Below are positions 1 to 12,689 of a DNA stretch of 64,000 nt, in pieces. Every line of letters begins with the position of its first letter. The first letter of the stretch is position 1. The notes under the pieces were generated by a model. It searched no databases and had not been told where the DNA came from. It saw only the letters and a list, made by a program, of their open reading frames with translations. Both the position numbers and the translations under genes were made by a program. The stretch comes from Piromyces finnis (taxonomy: Eukaryota; Neocallimastigomycota; Neocallimastigomycetes; Neocallimastigales; Neocallimastigaceae), in assembly GCA_002104945.1 (NCBI GenBank), contig MCFH01000040.1, forward strand, positions 208,501-272,500, written 5' to 3'.

Positions 1-1
1 A

Positions 2-346
2 TTAACAGAAGGTTGTTTATGCCAATGTGTGGAGTTCTTAAAAGGAAATTTAATATCATTAAGATTAGAAAGAGTTAATCGTTCTACAATTACTGATAGA
101 TTTTTAGATTGTCTTTGTCAATATAATCCTTTAATCCAACAATTAGAGATTTTTGCCGAACATGGAAAATTAGATGTAACTAATAATGGAACAAATAATA
201 TCATTGAAAAGTGTAAAAATTTAAAATATTTTAGTTTGGGACTGGAAGGATTTAATCCAATTGTACCGTATTACTTAGAACAATCATCAAATTATAGATC
301 TTATTTTAGAAACTTAAACTATAAATCAAAAAAGAAGTACATATAA
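2..346 (+). CDS. 3' end of a leucine-rich-repeat protein (partial)
   Basis: An open frame enters from the left edge and ends at a TAA at 344-346. About 114 residues are visible. Leu/Ile/Cys spacing such as LISLRLERVN, LIQQLEIF and LKYFSLGLEG resembles LRRs of the kind found in the many dictyostelid F-box/LRR proteins. The tail is Lys/Tyr-rich and ends in KKKYI. No start codon is claimed because the gene begins outside the window. The family assignment rests only on the repeat pattern; no F-box or other domain is visible, so a specific function cannot be given. Confidence 0.55.
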   Translation, partial: LTEGCLCQCVEFLKGNLISLRLERVNRSTITDRFLDCLCQYNPLIQQLEIFAEHGKLDVTNNGTNNIIEKCKNLKYFSLGLEGFNPIVPYYLEQSSNYRSYFRNLNYKSKKKYI

Positions 347-786
347 TTTTTTATTTTATAAAAATTTTGTATTTACTTTTTTTTTTGAATATATACTATA
401 CTCTAATAATTTTAACCTTTAAACAATAGAAATTATATTTTTTTAACAAAAAGAAATATAGAATTTCTATATTATATTAAAAAATGAAACAATATATATT
501 TGTTCTTTTTTTTTTTTTATCAAAATATATTAAATAATAATAAAAAAAGAATTATAAATATATAATAAAAAAAGTAATTATTTTTAAAATTATTTTAATA
601 TTTTTTATTCAGTCTATTATTTGTATCTATATGTAATAAAGATTAACTATTGTAATTGAAATTAAATATTTTTTTTTAATTATTTAATATTATTTTAAGT
701 AAGAAACATTATTTATATAGGTGTGTTTTTTTTAATTAAATTTTATTATCATATGTATTATGTTTAAAACCAATCTTTAAAGTGAA
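347..786. other. Intergenic spacer between convergent genes
   Basis: About 440 bases of almost pure A/T lie between two convergent 3' ends. The stretch contains T-runs and AATAAA-like words that could serve 3' end formation of both genes. I see no ORF or RNA gene. Confidence 0.7.
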
Positions 787-3700
787 TCAATTATCATTAA
801 TATTACCAAAATCACTATTATTTTTAACGAAATCGTAGCCATTTTCTCTTAATTCTGCATTAGAAGCTAATGCATCAGGTTCATGGGGTATAAATGGATT
901 ACGATTATTTAGAATCTGATTAATTTGTTCAAGCTTAGGATTATTTGGTAGAAAATTATTATCCTTTTATTAAATATAATTATGAAATATATAAGATATA
1001 TTAATATTAAAGATAACTGAAATTAAAAATAGATTATATAAATAAATAAATAAATATATATATATAAATAACTAATTACACTTAAATCTAATTTTATTAA
1101 ACCAGGAAGATCATCAGGTATACTCAATAACGTTGTTTCTTGTTCCATAAGTGAATTATAGAAATAATTAAGTGATTTTTCTGTTAATTCATTTTTGGAT
1201 AAATTCAAAATATTGATTGTCCTATTTCCCAAAATATAACCTTGACCATTTATTTCAACCATATGCTCTGTATTAAGAACAGATGAATCACCCTATTATA
1301 TAAAGAAAAAAGAAAAATTGTTATTATATCTAAAAAAACATATTTTTAATATAAAAATAATTTTACATCTTCTGAACTATCTTTTAAATCATCTGATTTG
1401 CCTTTTTTGGATGATAGTTTTGAATTAACAGCACCTTTTTTAGTGTCACCTTTTTTATTTTTATCATCTTGACTTGCCTTTTTATCTTTAATATTAATTC
1501 CTCCTTTATCTTCAGGTGTTTTTTTAGTTTTATCATCTTTTTTTGTAACTTTTGTAACCTTTTTTTTCATATCACTTTGTGATGCATCTTTTTGACGTAT
1601 ATCTCTAAAAAAAAAGTATAATAATTAAGAATATATAAGTATTTTTTTTAAACTTTTAATTAAATTATTACTTTTTTTTTATATTATTTTTTTTATAATA
1701 TAAATTACTTGTTTGATGAAGGGGTTTTTGCTTGATGACTTGTTGGTGGTTTTCCTTTTCCGCCTTTCCTTAAACCTAGATCCTGTATTTGTTTATTGGA
1801 ATATTATATTAATAATTATTAGTATTTGATTATTTTTTTATTATAGTACCATATTAATCTCTTAATTAAAATTTAATTACTTCTTCGGGTTCTTTTTTTA
1901 GTTTTTCTTGTTCAATTTGGTTTTTTTTTCTAGCAAGTTGTTCTTCCCTTGGCAATAAAATATTTGAAAATACCTTTTTTTTTTTATCATGTAAATTATT
2001 AATATAATATATTATGATTAATAACTGATATAATAAATAACACATTATATTTATAATTAAATTATTGATAATGAATAAATAGTTACTTTTGCAAGAGCCA
2101 TAGCTCCTTCATCTTTAATTATATTTCTACTTAATGAAATACCAACTAAACTTTGATTTACTTTTAAACCCTTTTTTTTATAAATAATTAATATAAGATT
2201 CATTATATTGTAATTATTATATTTTTTCATATATATATATTTTTAAATTTATAATCAAATGAACACTATCTATCTATAACATACTTCTGCAAGTGCTTCC
2301 GCACCTTCTTTTCCAATTTTATTATTCCATAAATTAAGTAGAGCTAGATTTTTATTATGTTTAAGAGATTCACTTAATGCAATAGCACCTTTATTTGTAA
2401 TGTTATTACTTCTTAACGATAGATATTTAATGGGTGAATCGCGTGTAATAAGTTGAGAATATAATTCATCGGAAGAATAAAGTGGGTTCTGATCAAGTGT
2501 TAATGTCTTTATTTGCGATTCTGGGGTAATAATATTAATTAATTCTAGTATTAATTCGGGTGTTATTCCACAATTCCATAATCTACATAATATATAAATG
2601 GAATTTCAATTATGAATCATGATTTATTATTATTAGATGGGATAATTAATAATAATTGTATTATTTATTTTCAACAATTATATTATATTATGATACAAAT
2701 ATATATAATATATATAATATAGTTTAAATTTTTATTTCTAATCAATCTATATAGATTTCCAAATAATATTATTAATAATGTTTATTAATTATTTACGTTA
2801 TATCAGTAATGGTAGAACATGAATTAATACTAATTGTTAATGCTTTCATTATATTATAATTCAATTTCCAACCTCTCACTTTAATTCTTGCCACTTTTTC
2901 ATGTTCTTCTTCAGCAGCAACTCCGGCTGCTGATGTATTTGTTGATGATGTAGTTATAACTGGTGTTTTCACAACCTCCATATTTATAGTTGGTGTATAT
3001 CTATAATATGTATTTCCATTTTCATCAGCATTATAATACATACTATTATTTTGGTATATACTAGAATTTGTAAACATGCCAGTATTATTATCATTAATAA
3101 GTATACTATTACTATTAAGAATATTAAATACATTATTGTCATTATTATTGAAATGCATTCCACTTCTAGTACTGTTTTCACGTTGTTCCTGTCTACTACC
3201 TTCAGGTCTTATTTTTTCAGGAGGTGTTGCTTGAAATGAATAATAATTATTTCCATTCCCATTATCTATCATATCTAATTTATCATTAATTGAATTATTT
3301 TTATCCCCCTTCTTATTTGAAAATGGATCCATATTACGTCTAAAAAAACTGTTTGCATCATTTATATCGTCATCTAACGATTTATAAAATATGTTATAAT
3401 GAAATGAAATATTAATATAAAAAATTTTTAAATATTTATATAAATGAATTTTAATATAGTGTCATAATTTTATATAAAATATGAAATATTTTGTAGGCTA
3501 AAGTTATATTATCTCCATTTACCTTTTATTAAAATTGAACTTTTAGAGGAATTATCGGGTTTACTAAATTTATTAGAGAATTTTCTTTGATCACTATGTT
3601 GAGATTGTGGAATAGGAAATATTAATGGGAATTTCTTTGTATTTACTTCTGTATTTTTTTTAATTAACCAAGGTTTTGTTTTTGATAATTGACATAAATT

Positions 3701-3940
3701 TTTAAAATCAACTTCAAAATTCGAAACTGGTTTATAATCTATTAATTAATTGTATTTAAAATCAATTTGATAAATATATAGTAGAGGCAAAATATTTCTA
3801 ATTCATATTATTCCACATAATATAATAATTATTTATAGTTTTAAAATAAAATATTATAATAATTTTTATTAAATACCACTAAAATCCGTTAAATCATCTT
3901 TGTTGGATTTTTTAGTATCTTCCTCTGGAATTGAAGGCAT
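787..3940 (-). CDS. LRR (RI-like) protein with Asn-rich and Lys-rich linkers, ten exons
   Basis: The proposed model is complement(join(787..963,1080..1292,1367..1604,1709..1782,1881..1973,2087..2170,2285..2582,2797..3373,3523..3738,3877..3940)), about 677 aa. All nine introns have GT..AG ends and keep frame. The start is MPSIPEED at 3940 and the stop is TGA. The N-terminal third is low complexity and Asn/Ser-rich. Residues from about 275 hold LRR_RI-type repeats, for example LTLDQNPL, YLSLRSNN, LNLWNNKI and GISLSRNI. A Lys/Asp-rich linker of about 110 residues follows, and then two more repeats (INILNLSKNEL, LIKLDLSDNN). LRR_RI repeats are protein-interaction scaffolds. The repeat block interrupted by a KK-rich linker is somewhat like metazoan LRRC71, but I cannot confirm that. 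No signal peptide or membrane segment is seen. Confidence 0.75.
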
Positions 3941-4580
3941 AATAATATTCTTAAATAATTAAATAAAATATCTAGATGCAATATTTTTTTACAAACAATA
4001 ACTTTTTCTTATATTGTTTATTTTGTGGAAAATGTCATATATATATTATTTAAAAAGTAGTGTTAAACATTTAAATTTAAAAATAGTCTTATTTTTAATA
4101 ACTGTTTTAATAACTATTTTTATTTTTATGTCTCTTTTTTTTTTAAAAAAAAAAAATGAATCAAATCATATGAATGAAAGTAAGAATTTTATTTAAATTA
4201 TTATAAATTTTAAAAATTAATTAACTCCGATACTGGAAAAAAAAACCTTAAAAGAAATCAAATCGAGTAAAAAGAAACATTTAATTATTATATAATTTAA
4301 TAATTTTAATTAATAAAATTTATTATTTCAATGTAGATTTTTATTTATATAATAAATAATTAATAGTTATTACCAAATGTAATACGATGAAAAAGTAAAA
4401 ATATATTTAATTATTATTATAAACCCACAAATATTATTAGGGAAAATAAATAAATAAGAAAAAATAAAAGTAAAAAAATAAAAATTTGTATATAAATCAG
4501 AGAAGAAATCGGTTATAAAACATTACATATATTATAATATACCATATCAAGTAAAATATACCCATGAAAAGAAAAATAAA
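3941..4580. other. Divergent promoter region between LRR gene and WDR54-like gene
   Basis: A 640-base AT-rich spacer separates two divergently oriented genes. It contains a small ORF (4032-4196) and many poly(A)/poly(T) runs of the kind typical of dictyostelid promoters. No clear regulatory motif can be named. Confidence 0.5.
4032..4196 (+). CDS. Possible small single-pass membrane protein (54 aa)
   Basis: An ATG at 4032 opens a 54-codon frame ending in TAA. Residues about 20-44 form a strongly hydrophobic segment (KIVLFLITVLITIFIFMSLF) followed by KKK and a polar tail. This is compatible with a small tail-type or single-pass membrane protein. It sits between two divergent genes and has no visible homologue. 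In such AT-rich DNA a Phe/Ile/Leu-rich ORF can arise by chance, so this may not be a gene. Confidence 0.25.
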   Translation: MSYIYYLKSSVKHLNLKIVLFLITVLITIFIFMSLFFLKKKNESNHMNESKNFI

Positions 4581-6287
4581 ATGAAAAAAGAAACATATAT
4601 TTTAGAAAACTCTTTTACTATACCTTTAAATTCGGAGGTTCAATTTGAATATTATTCAAATATTGACTATTTAATAACATATGATGAAATTTATTTATGT
4701 ACATCAACTCGAAAAGGAATTAACACAACTTCTGTTGCTTTACCTTTTAATTCAAAAAATATTAATGAAAAATGTAAAAATGAGGTGAAAATAATAGATA
4801 ATATGATTAGATATAAATTTATTAGAATAATGAACGATGATATCTTAAATAAACAGCAAGCTAATATTTCTAATGATAATATGGATTTTCAAACTAAATC
4901 AAAATCTCTTGAGAATAATTTTATAGAAAAAAATTATTTGCTAGTTTTTGGTCGAGCAATCAGTTTATACAATCCTAAAAATTTGGAATTTATGCATCAA
5001 TGTCAACCTCAATTATCAAACCAACAATGTAATATAAACTATTATAAATTATAATTATGTTCTATAATAAATAAATAATTATATGTTTATATATATTATT
5101 TATTATTCCTGATTATTATAGCTATGTTACCATTACTATATACAGCAGCAGCATCATATAAATGTTTTATTGTTATTGGTATTTATAACTTTATAAATAA
5201 ACATTAACTATGATAAAATTAAAATTTTAAATATTATTAAATAAAAAAATTTTGTATAGGATCGAACGCAGGGCATGTACTTTTAGGACAGATAAAAAAT
5301 GATAAAATAGAAATATTACAGATTACAAATCAGACATATTTTCCTATAACTGATATTGATATTAATGATAATGGTATAATTGCTGTAGCTTTTGATGAAG
5401 GGGAAATAGATACATATAAAATTAAAGATGGGATATTAGTACCATTATCATCTCATTCAGATGAGTAAGTTACTTTCGAATAAAAACTATTCATTTTTAA
5501 TTACATAATTATATATTAATATAAATTTATATTATGATAAATAATTAAAATATCATTATCATATAAAGTAATAATGAAATAATTACACAAATTCAGATTG
5601 GCGATTATATATTGGCTAGTTATGAATCCGGTCAGATTCGACTTTTTTCATATAATGAAAAAGATATATTTCTAAAGTGTGAGATGGATTTAGGTTATTC
5701 TGAAATCAAAGGAATGGATTATTGGAATAGTCAAAATATAGTAAATATAATAAAAACACTTTATTATATTTCTTGTCTAATAATTATAGCTAAATAAAAA
5801 TATTATCTATGATTGATTTATTTATAAATATTAATAAAAGTTTACAGTGATTGTTGATGATTTTATTGGAGTTTGGGAAATTAAGAAAGATGATAAAATA
5901 AAATCAGAATTTAATCAGAAAATGAGAACTACGACAGATTTGTATAAATATACCATAAGCGATAATAGTTCTGAAAGCAATAAACCTAACAATTATGATA
6001 ATATAATTGATACAAATTCAGGTACAAATACTAGTTTACATAAAAGTGACAAGTCGAAAGATGCTATCTCTTTAAATGATTATAATGAAGAGTTATATTC
6101 ATTAAATATAGAAATGCAATGGTCATATCAATGTAAAAGTAAATATTTAAGTGGTATAAAATTCTTAAAACATTTAAATAGTGAGGCATTTAACACAGAT
6201 GTTAAACATAATTATAAATATATTGCAGTTGTTGCTTATGATTATTCAGAAATAAATATATATTCAATAACATTAACTTCTAATTAA
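4581..6287 (+). CDS. WDR54-like WD-repeat protein
   Basis: The proposed model is join(4581..5028,5122..5178,5260..5464,5569..5740,5841..6287), about 442 aa, all introns GT..AG and in frame. Short blade-like segments follow the order I recall for animal WDR54: CFIVIGSNAGHVLLGQI, ITDIDINDNG, YILASYESGQIRLFSY, VIVDDFIGVWEIK, and a C-terminal IAVVAYDYSEINIYS close to the family's terminal 'TGYDLAEIRRF' type motif. Two Asn/Ser-rich insertions (about residues 85-115 and 325-375) explain why it is longer than the roughly 330-residue animal protein. WD repeats form a beta-propeller scaffold; the molecular role of WDR54 is poorly defined. The last intron is best placed with its acceptor at 5840, because that keeps both frame and the VIVDDFIGVW blade. 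Confidence 0.7.
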
Positions 6288-6680
6288 TATTTAAATTATA
6301 ATTCATAATATTTATTCAATTTTAATATCTATCATCATTTTCTTAATAACAGTAATATAATATATATATATATATTTCAAAGTAATAATGTTTAATAATT
6401 TTATGAAAAAAAAATAAAAATAAAAAAAAATTATTATTTACATATTGTACTTTATTATATTTTATTAAAAACAAAATGTTTTATAATAATAAAAAATAAT
6501 TAAATAATTATATATATATTTCATTTTTTTAAGTATATTTCTTCTCAAAAAAAAAAATAAAAATAAAAAAAAAAAAAAACCGTTTATATATATAATTATA
6601 AAATGATTTATATATTTTATTATTGTTTATATTATAAAAAATAAAAAAGAAGATTATTCGTTATTTTAAATTTATTCTTT
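6288..6680. other. Convergent intergenic spacer
   Basis: This AT-rich stretch lies between the 3' ends of the WDR54-like and ADF-H genes. Long A-runs near 6410-6430 and 6548-6580 could act in 3' end formation. No ORF or RNA gene is seen. Confidence 0.6.
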
Positions 6681-7163
6681 TTAACGTCTAGTAACCATAC
6701 TTCTAGAACCAGAATTTTGAGAAACCTTTCGCATAACAATTTCATTACTAATTTCATTTAATGAAGAAATCATGAAATCAACATGGAAGTTTGAGTACAT
6801 TTCATTAATTTTACCCTTATGAACACTAATCTTTGCCTTTTTCATAACAGAAACCTTAGAACCAAGCCAGTAAATAAAAACAAACTTTACAGTATTAATA
6901 TTTTCGTAGACATCAATAACACGAATTAAAGCATAACAAACTTTTTCTGGAGCAAAATGAGTCTTCATTTCATTACAGTCACCAGTACCACTGGCAAGAA
7001 GTTCAATTGGCTTAGAAATATCATCATCCTTGTATGAACCAATAACCCATGTAGTTGGATCATTATCATTTCTAACTTTACAGATTCCCTAGAAAGTATG
7101 TATTCAAAGCATTTTTAATTACTAAATATTTAACATATTCATATTTATTAAATAGTTTTTTTC

Positions 7164-7194
<31 letters not shown>

Positions 7195-7861
7195 AAAGAA
7201 AATATATAATAAAATATATAAACTTACATCAATTATACTTTGATCAAATTTAACTTCATCAGACTTGGACATCATTGGTCTAGTTAAAGAAGGATTATTG
7301 AAAGATGTTTGTTTTTTAATTTGTTTTCTTTCTGGTGGTGGTGTGAACTTTTTGGTCATGTTTGCTACATTGTTACTTGATTCTGTGGTGTTATTTTCGG
7401 TTGAAGCTGGTGAAGGAGAAGATGGAGCTGAAGTAGAAGAAGCTGATACATATGATGGAACAGCTGAAACTGGTGTAGTTGTATTACTAACAGTTGCTCT
7501 AAATTCTGGAACAGCATCGATATTTTCTATAATAATATATAAATTAATTATGTATTAAAAATTTATAATAAATATAAAAAATAATAATAAATATGTTTTA
7601 TAACAATGAAATATTGTTATTATTATTATTATTGTTGTTGTTGTTGTTGTTGTTTATTATGCATACCATTATCAGCATTTTTTTCAACAATAGCAACACC
7701 AGCTGCATCTTTAAGCTTTTTATCAATAATATCAATATTTAATTCATTTGGATTAGAAATTTCAAAATCAATATGATATGGTTCAAAGTAATGAATTGCA
7801 TCTTGTTTAAGTTATAAAACATATATTATAGCATATATGAAAATTAATTATAAAATATAAA

Positions 7862-7914
<53 letters not shown>

Positions 7915-8519
7915 ATATATATAAATGAATTTTTAATATATTTTGCTGATATTAAAATATTACCTCCTTTAACAATGCCAAAACGACCCTTTTTGAAAAA
8001 GCTTACTTTTTCACCAAGATTATAAATAAAAGTAAATTTTACAGTTTCTGATAAATCAACCTTTAATGTAGATCTGTATAAACAATATTGAACCTTCGAA
8101 TATTTTTTTTATTAATAAAAAAAAATTAAAGATAAATATTAAATTCATAATAATAAAAAGATGTTAATGTATATTTATTAAATACCTTTGTGTCAGATAA
8201 TGCACTTAACATTTCCTGTTAATTAACAGTTAATATATAATATATCGAAAAAATATTAATATTATCTTATCATTAAATTATTTTTTTTTAAATAAATAAA
8301 GAAAAAGATAATTTTGTAATTCTTCAATGGATGTTAAAAAAAAGTATTCAATTATCTTACTTCAACTCCTCCTTTACCAGTACTTTGTAAAGTTAATACA
8401 TTTGGATCATCATTTAAATGAGTTACACAACACCAAGTAATATCTGAACTATCATTATGAACATCTTGAATAGCTTGTTTTACTGCGCTTTCATTATCAA
8501 ATTTGACTTGAATAGACAT
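6681..8519 (-). CDS. Tandem ADF-H (coactosin/cofilin-like) actin-binding protein
   Basis: The proposed model is complement(join(6681..7088,7228..7526,7667..7801,7964..8093,8186..8215,8361..8519)), about 386 aa, with five GT..AG introns in frame. Residues 1-140 are a coactosin-like ADF-H domain: MSIQVKFDNESAV start, ITWCCVTH, VQYCLYR, VKFTFIYNLGEKVSFFKKGR. A second ADF-H domain covers about 235-375: DPTTWVIGSYKDDD, VCYALIRV, VKFVFIYWLGSKVSVMKKAKISVHKG. A Ser/Thr/Pro-rich linker joins them. ADF-H domains bind actin; coactosin binds F-actin and opposes capping. A protein with two such domains resembles a twinfilin-type arrangement, but the sequences look coactosin-like and the twinfilin C-terminal tail is not evident. 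Whether both domains bind actin is an inference. Confidence 0.8.
7616..7655. repeat. Intronic (TTA/TTG)n trinucleotide repeat
   Basis: ATT repeats passing into GTT repeats lie at the 5' end of the intron between the exons at 7667 and 7526 of the ADF-H gene. They are outside the coding frame. Confidence 0.85.
7862..7912. repeat. Intronic (TTA)n microsatellite
   Basis: About 17 TTA/ATT units lie in the intron between the exons at 7801 and 7964 of the ADF-H gene. They do not affect the protein. Confidence 0.9.
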
Positions 8520-9357
8520 TTTTAATTATTTTATTATTATACTTTTTTTAAAAAAAAATATGTATATATATATATAATATATATAGAGAGAAAAGTGTTA
8601 AAAAATGAAAAAAAAAAAAAATAAAATAAAATAAAATGTTAATATTTATACAAATTTTCCAAAAACTATCATTTCTACTTCAAATTAACAATTTTCAATG
8701 AGACAAATTATGTTATTATAATACATAACTATTTCTATTATTAGTAATGATGGTAATATTAATATTTTTCTCAACTCTTTTCAACTTACTCAGTTTTTTT
8801 TTTTTATTTAAATGTTTATTTTACTTTACAAATTTTACCTAAAAAATTGCTCGAATATAAGAATAAAAATTATAAAAAAAAAAAAAAGTATTTGGGGGAA
8901 ACAAAAAAATAATAAATTTAAATGTTTTAAAATAATATTATATAATTATGATTTACATATAATAAATATAAAAAATTAAATTTAATTAAATTCAATATGT
9001 TATATTAAAAAGATATATACTCCATATATAAAAATAGGAAAATTATCAAAAAGATTTCTTGGTTTTGTTAAAGGAATAATTCTATTAAATAATACATAAA
9101 AGTATTTTTTTTTAAAAAACATAAAAGTTCGTTTATTTATACTATTTATTTAATATTAAATATATTTAATTGTTTGTATAATTACAAGTATTTAAATAAA
9201 ATATACTTTATTGGTATAGTATTATCCTTCAAACACCTATAATTAAAGTCAATTAGAAAATTTTAAATTGAATTGTTAAATATTTTCCACCAAATTATAA
9301 GATATATAAGATATAATTAATTATTTTTTTATTTATTTTATTATAATAATTCTATAT

Positions 9358-9400
<43 letters not shown>

Positions 9401-9667
9401 CTTATGTATGTATTTATTTATTTATCTATTTACTTATTTATTTATTTATTTATTTATTTTATATAGAATTTAATTATTGATATTTACTAGTTTAATTATG
9501 AAAATCGAGTTTGAGGAATTTTGATTGGTTTAAAATGTTAAAATTTTAATTTTTTTTTTTTTTTTTAGAATTTTAAAAAATAGTTTTAAAATTTAACATA
9601 AACATATCAAGTTTATTAAAAAAGAAATTTTAAATTTATCTTTTAATAATTCAAATAAATATTCAGA
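8520..9667. other. Divergent intergenic region with (TTTA)n repeat
   Basis: About 1.15 kb separates the divergent ADF-H and GNL3-like genes and presumably contains both promoters. It is AT-rich with poly(A)/poly(T) tracts and an interrupted TTTA repeat. No ORF or RNA gene is supported. Confidence 0.55.
9356..9460. repeat. Interrupted (TTTA)n microsatellite
   Basis: About 25 TTTA units, interrupted by CTTATGTATGTA-like and TCTATTTAC variants, lie between the divergent ADF-H and GNL3-like genes. Similar arrays occur at about 12340 and 18386. Confidence 0.95.
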
Positions 9668-11971
9668 ATGGTTCCAAAGAGTAATAATAAAAAATATTTT
9701 ATATTATAGATAAACTATTTTTTATATTATATATATAAATTAAAATTTAAGACACTTAACATTATTAACAAATTAAAATTCATAATATAATATAATCAAA
9801 ATGAAATTTTAAAGGACATAGAAGTAAACGTTTAACTCTTCATCAAAAATACAAAATTGAAAAAAGAATTAAACAACATGAAAAAAAGGCTAGAAGAGAA
9901 GCCAGAAAGCATCCAAAGAAGAGTTCAAGTAATTATTAATTCGAAATTTACAAAATATATAAATAGGTTTTCAATTTTATTGAAAAATGGAATTTATAAC
10001 AATTATTATTAATGGTTTTTCATTTTATTTTTATAAAATAATCAGAAAAAGATAAGGTTATTGGTATTCCAAACAATTTCCCATTCAAAGAAGAATTACT
10101 TTTACAAGTAGAAGAAGAAAAGAGAAGAGTAATATATCAATATAAATTTTTGAAAATGAAAATCAACTTTTCAAAGATTATAAAATAATCATTAAAAAAA
10201 AAAGTAATAGGAATTTAATATTGATTAATATATTTTTTTTAATACATCTATATTAAAGATTGAAGAAGAAAAACAACAAAGAAAGGCTGAAAGAAAAGCT
10301 GCAAAAGCACAAAATAATTTAGTATCAGCTACTACTACACCACAACCAATTGTTAAACCAGTTGTTACTAAACAAAAACAAGAATCATTAGTTGTTGATT
10401 TTATGACAGTAACTGAAAATGTAGATATTGTTCTTGAAGTCATCGATGCTAGAGATCCAATTGGTACAAGAACTGTTGAAATTGAAGAATCTTTAACCAA
10501 AGAAAATAAAATCATTATTATTGTAATAAATAAAATAGGTAATTATTCATTAAAATTTTATTAAATTTATTTATATTTGTTTCTGTAGAGAATTATTATA
10601 TTAATAAAATATTTATATAAAGATTTGGTTCCACGTGAAGTTGTTACTGAATGGGTTAAATATTTCAGTGCTGAATATCCAGTTGTTCCTGTTTATTGTG
10701 CTACTCCAGAAAACAAAAATAAGTCAGTAGGTTTAGAAACTCTCATTAAATATTGTAAAAATTATCGTGACAGCGTTAAATCAAAAATCGATTTAAAAGA
10801 AAAACCTGTTACTGTCGGTGTAATTGGTTTCCCAGGAGCTGGAAAATTCACTTTAATAGAAAGCTTAAGAAAATACCACGACAAGGAAAATGAAATCGAC
10901 ATTGAAAATTTAATTACCCTTGGTGAAAATCTTACTTTATTAGATTGTCCAGGTGTTGTTTTCGCTAAGCAAGAAGAAGATGACTCCAATATAGCAGAAG
11001 TTATGATTCGTAATTGTGTTAAGCCAAAATTAATTGAACATCCAGAAATTTGTGTTCAAACAATATTGGAAAGATGTACTAAGGATCAATTATGTAAAAT
11101 GTACAAAATTCCACCATTCATTGACTACAATGATTTCTTATTACAAGTTGGTAGAGCTAAGCATTTAGTTAAATTGGTAAGTAGTTAATTAAATATTTTA
11201 TTAATAAAAATTAGGAATTCTAATAATAATTATAAATGTTTTGATATTTTCGTTATATTAAAATAAAATATATTAAATATAATTTTTATATAAAAAAAAT
11301 AAAAATTGAAAATAACGAATAAAATCATTGAAATTAATTCAATAATCCAAAATATTAAAATAAATATTAAATTAAAATTATAAAATTAAGAATGGTAAAA
11401 TTATTATCAATGACATTGCCATTATTGTTATTACTGATTTCTTATTAAACAGAGTTCCACATTATTCTGTATTACCAAAAGATCACACTGTACCAGCAAC
11501 TACAAAAACATCTAAAGATTTAGCAAAAAAGATAGGATACAACAAGAAAGATATTGATGAAATTTTAAATAGTATCAGAAGTAAATGTCAATTCCCACAT
11601 AAGTTATATGTTATCAAGGGTTTAGATTATGCTGTAATTGATATGGACAGAGAAAATTACTTTGGTCATGATCATTCTGATGACGAAATGGAAGAAGATG
11701 AAATAGATGAAAATGAAGTTGAAGAGTAAGTAAAATAATTTTAAATTTGATATGATAAAAATTGTTTTTGATTATAGGTTTATCGGGATTTTTTTGATTC
11801 TTTTTATTAATAGAATAGAATTTTAAGCCAATTCTTTTTTTTTTAAAACAAATATCAAATATATAAACAAATGTTTAAATTTATCATAATTATTATTATT
11901 TTTATAGAATTGAAGAAGAAGATGATGATGAACCACCAATGGCTGTTCCAATAGAAGAAGATGAAGAATAA
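9668..11971 (+). CDS. gnl3: Nucleostemin/GNL3-like nucleolar GTP-binding protein with atypical P-loop
   Basis: The proposed model is join(9668..9680,9815..9928,10046..10128,10259..10538,10623..11176,11391..11725,11908..11971), about 480 aa, all GT..AG and in frame. The tiny first exon gives MVPK, and exon 2 continues with the basic RHRSKRLTLHQKYKIEKRIK stretch typical of the GNL3_N nucleolar-targeting region. Circularly permuted GTPase motifs follow in the family order: VIDARDP, NKIDLVPRE (split by an intron), then the P-loop region GVIGFPGAGKFTL and DCPGVVF. The C-terminus is acidic. Members act in the nucleolus in pre-60S ribosome assembly and growth control. The residue after GK in the P-loop is Phe, where Ser/Thr normally coordinates magnesium, so nucleotide handling may be altered. 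Length matches the Grn1/GNL3L class. Confidence 0.85.

Positions 11972-12689
<718 letters not shown>

Noticed and set aside
7265-7558. 97-codon plus-strand ORF over the ADF-H gene
   Set aside because: It is antisense to the Ser/Thr/Pro linker exon and has no independent support.
10225-10515. 96-codon minus-strand ORF over the GNL3-like gene
   Set aside because: It is antisense to an exon with clear GTPase motifs.
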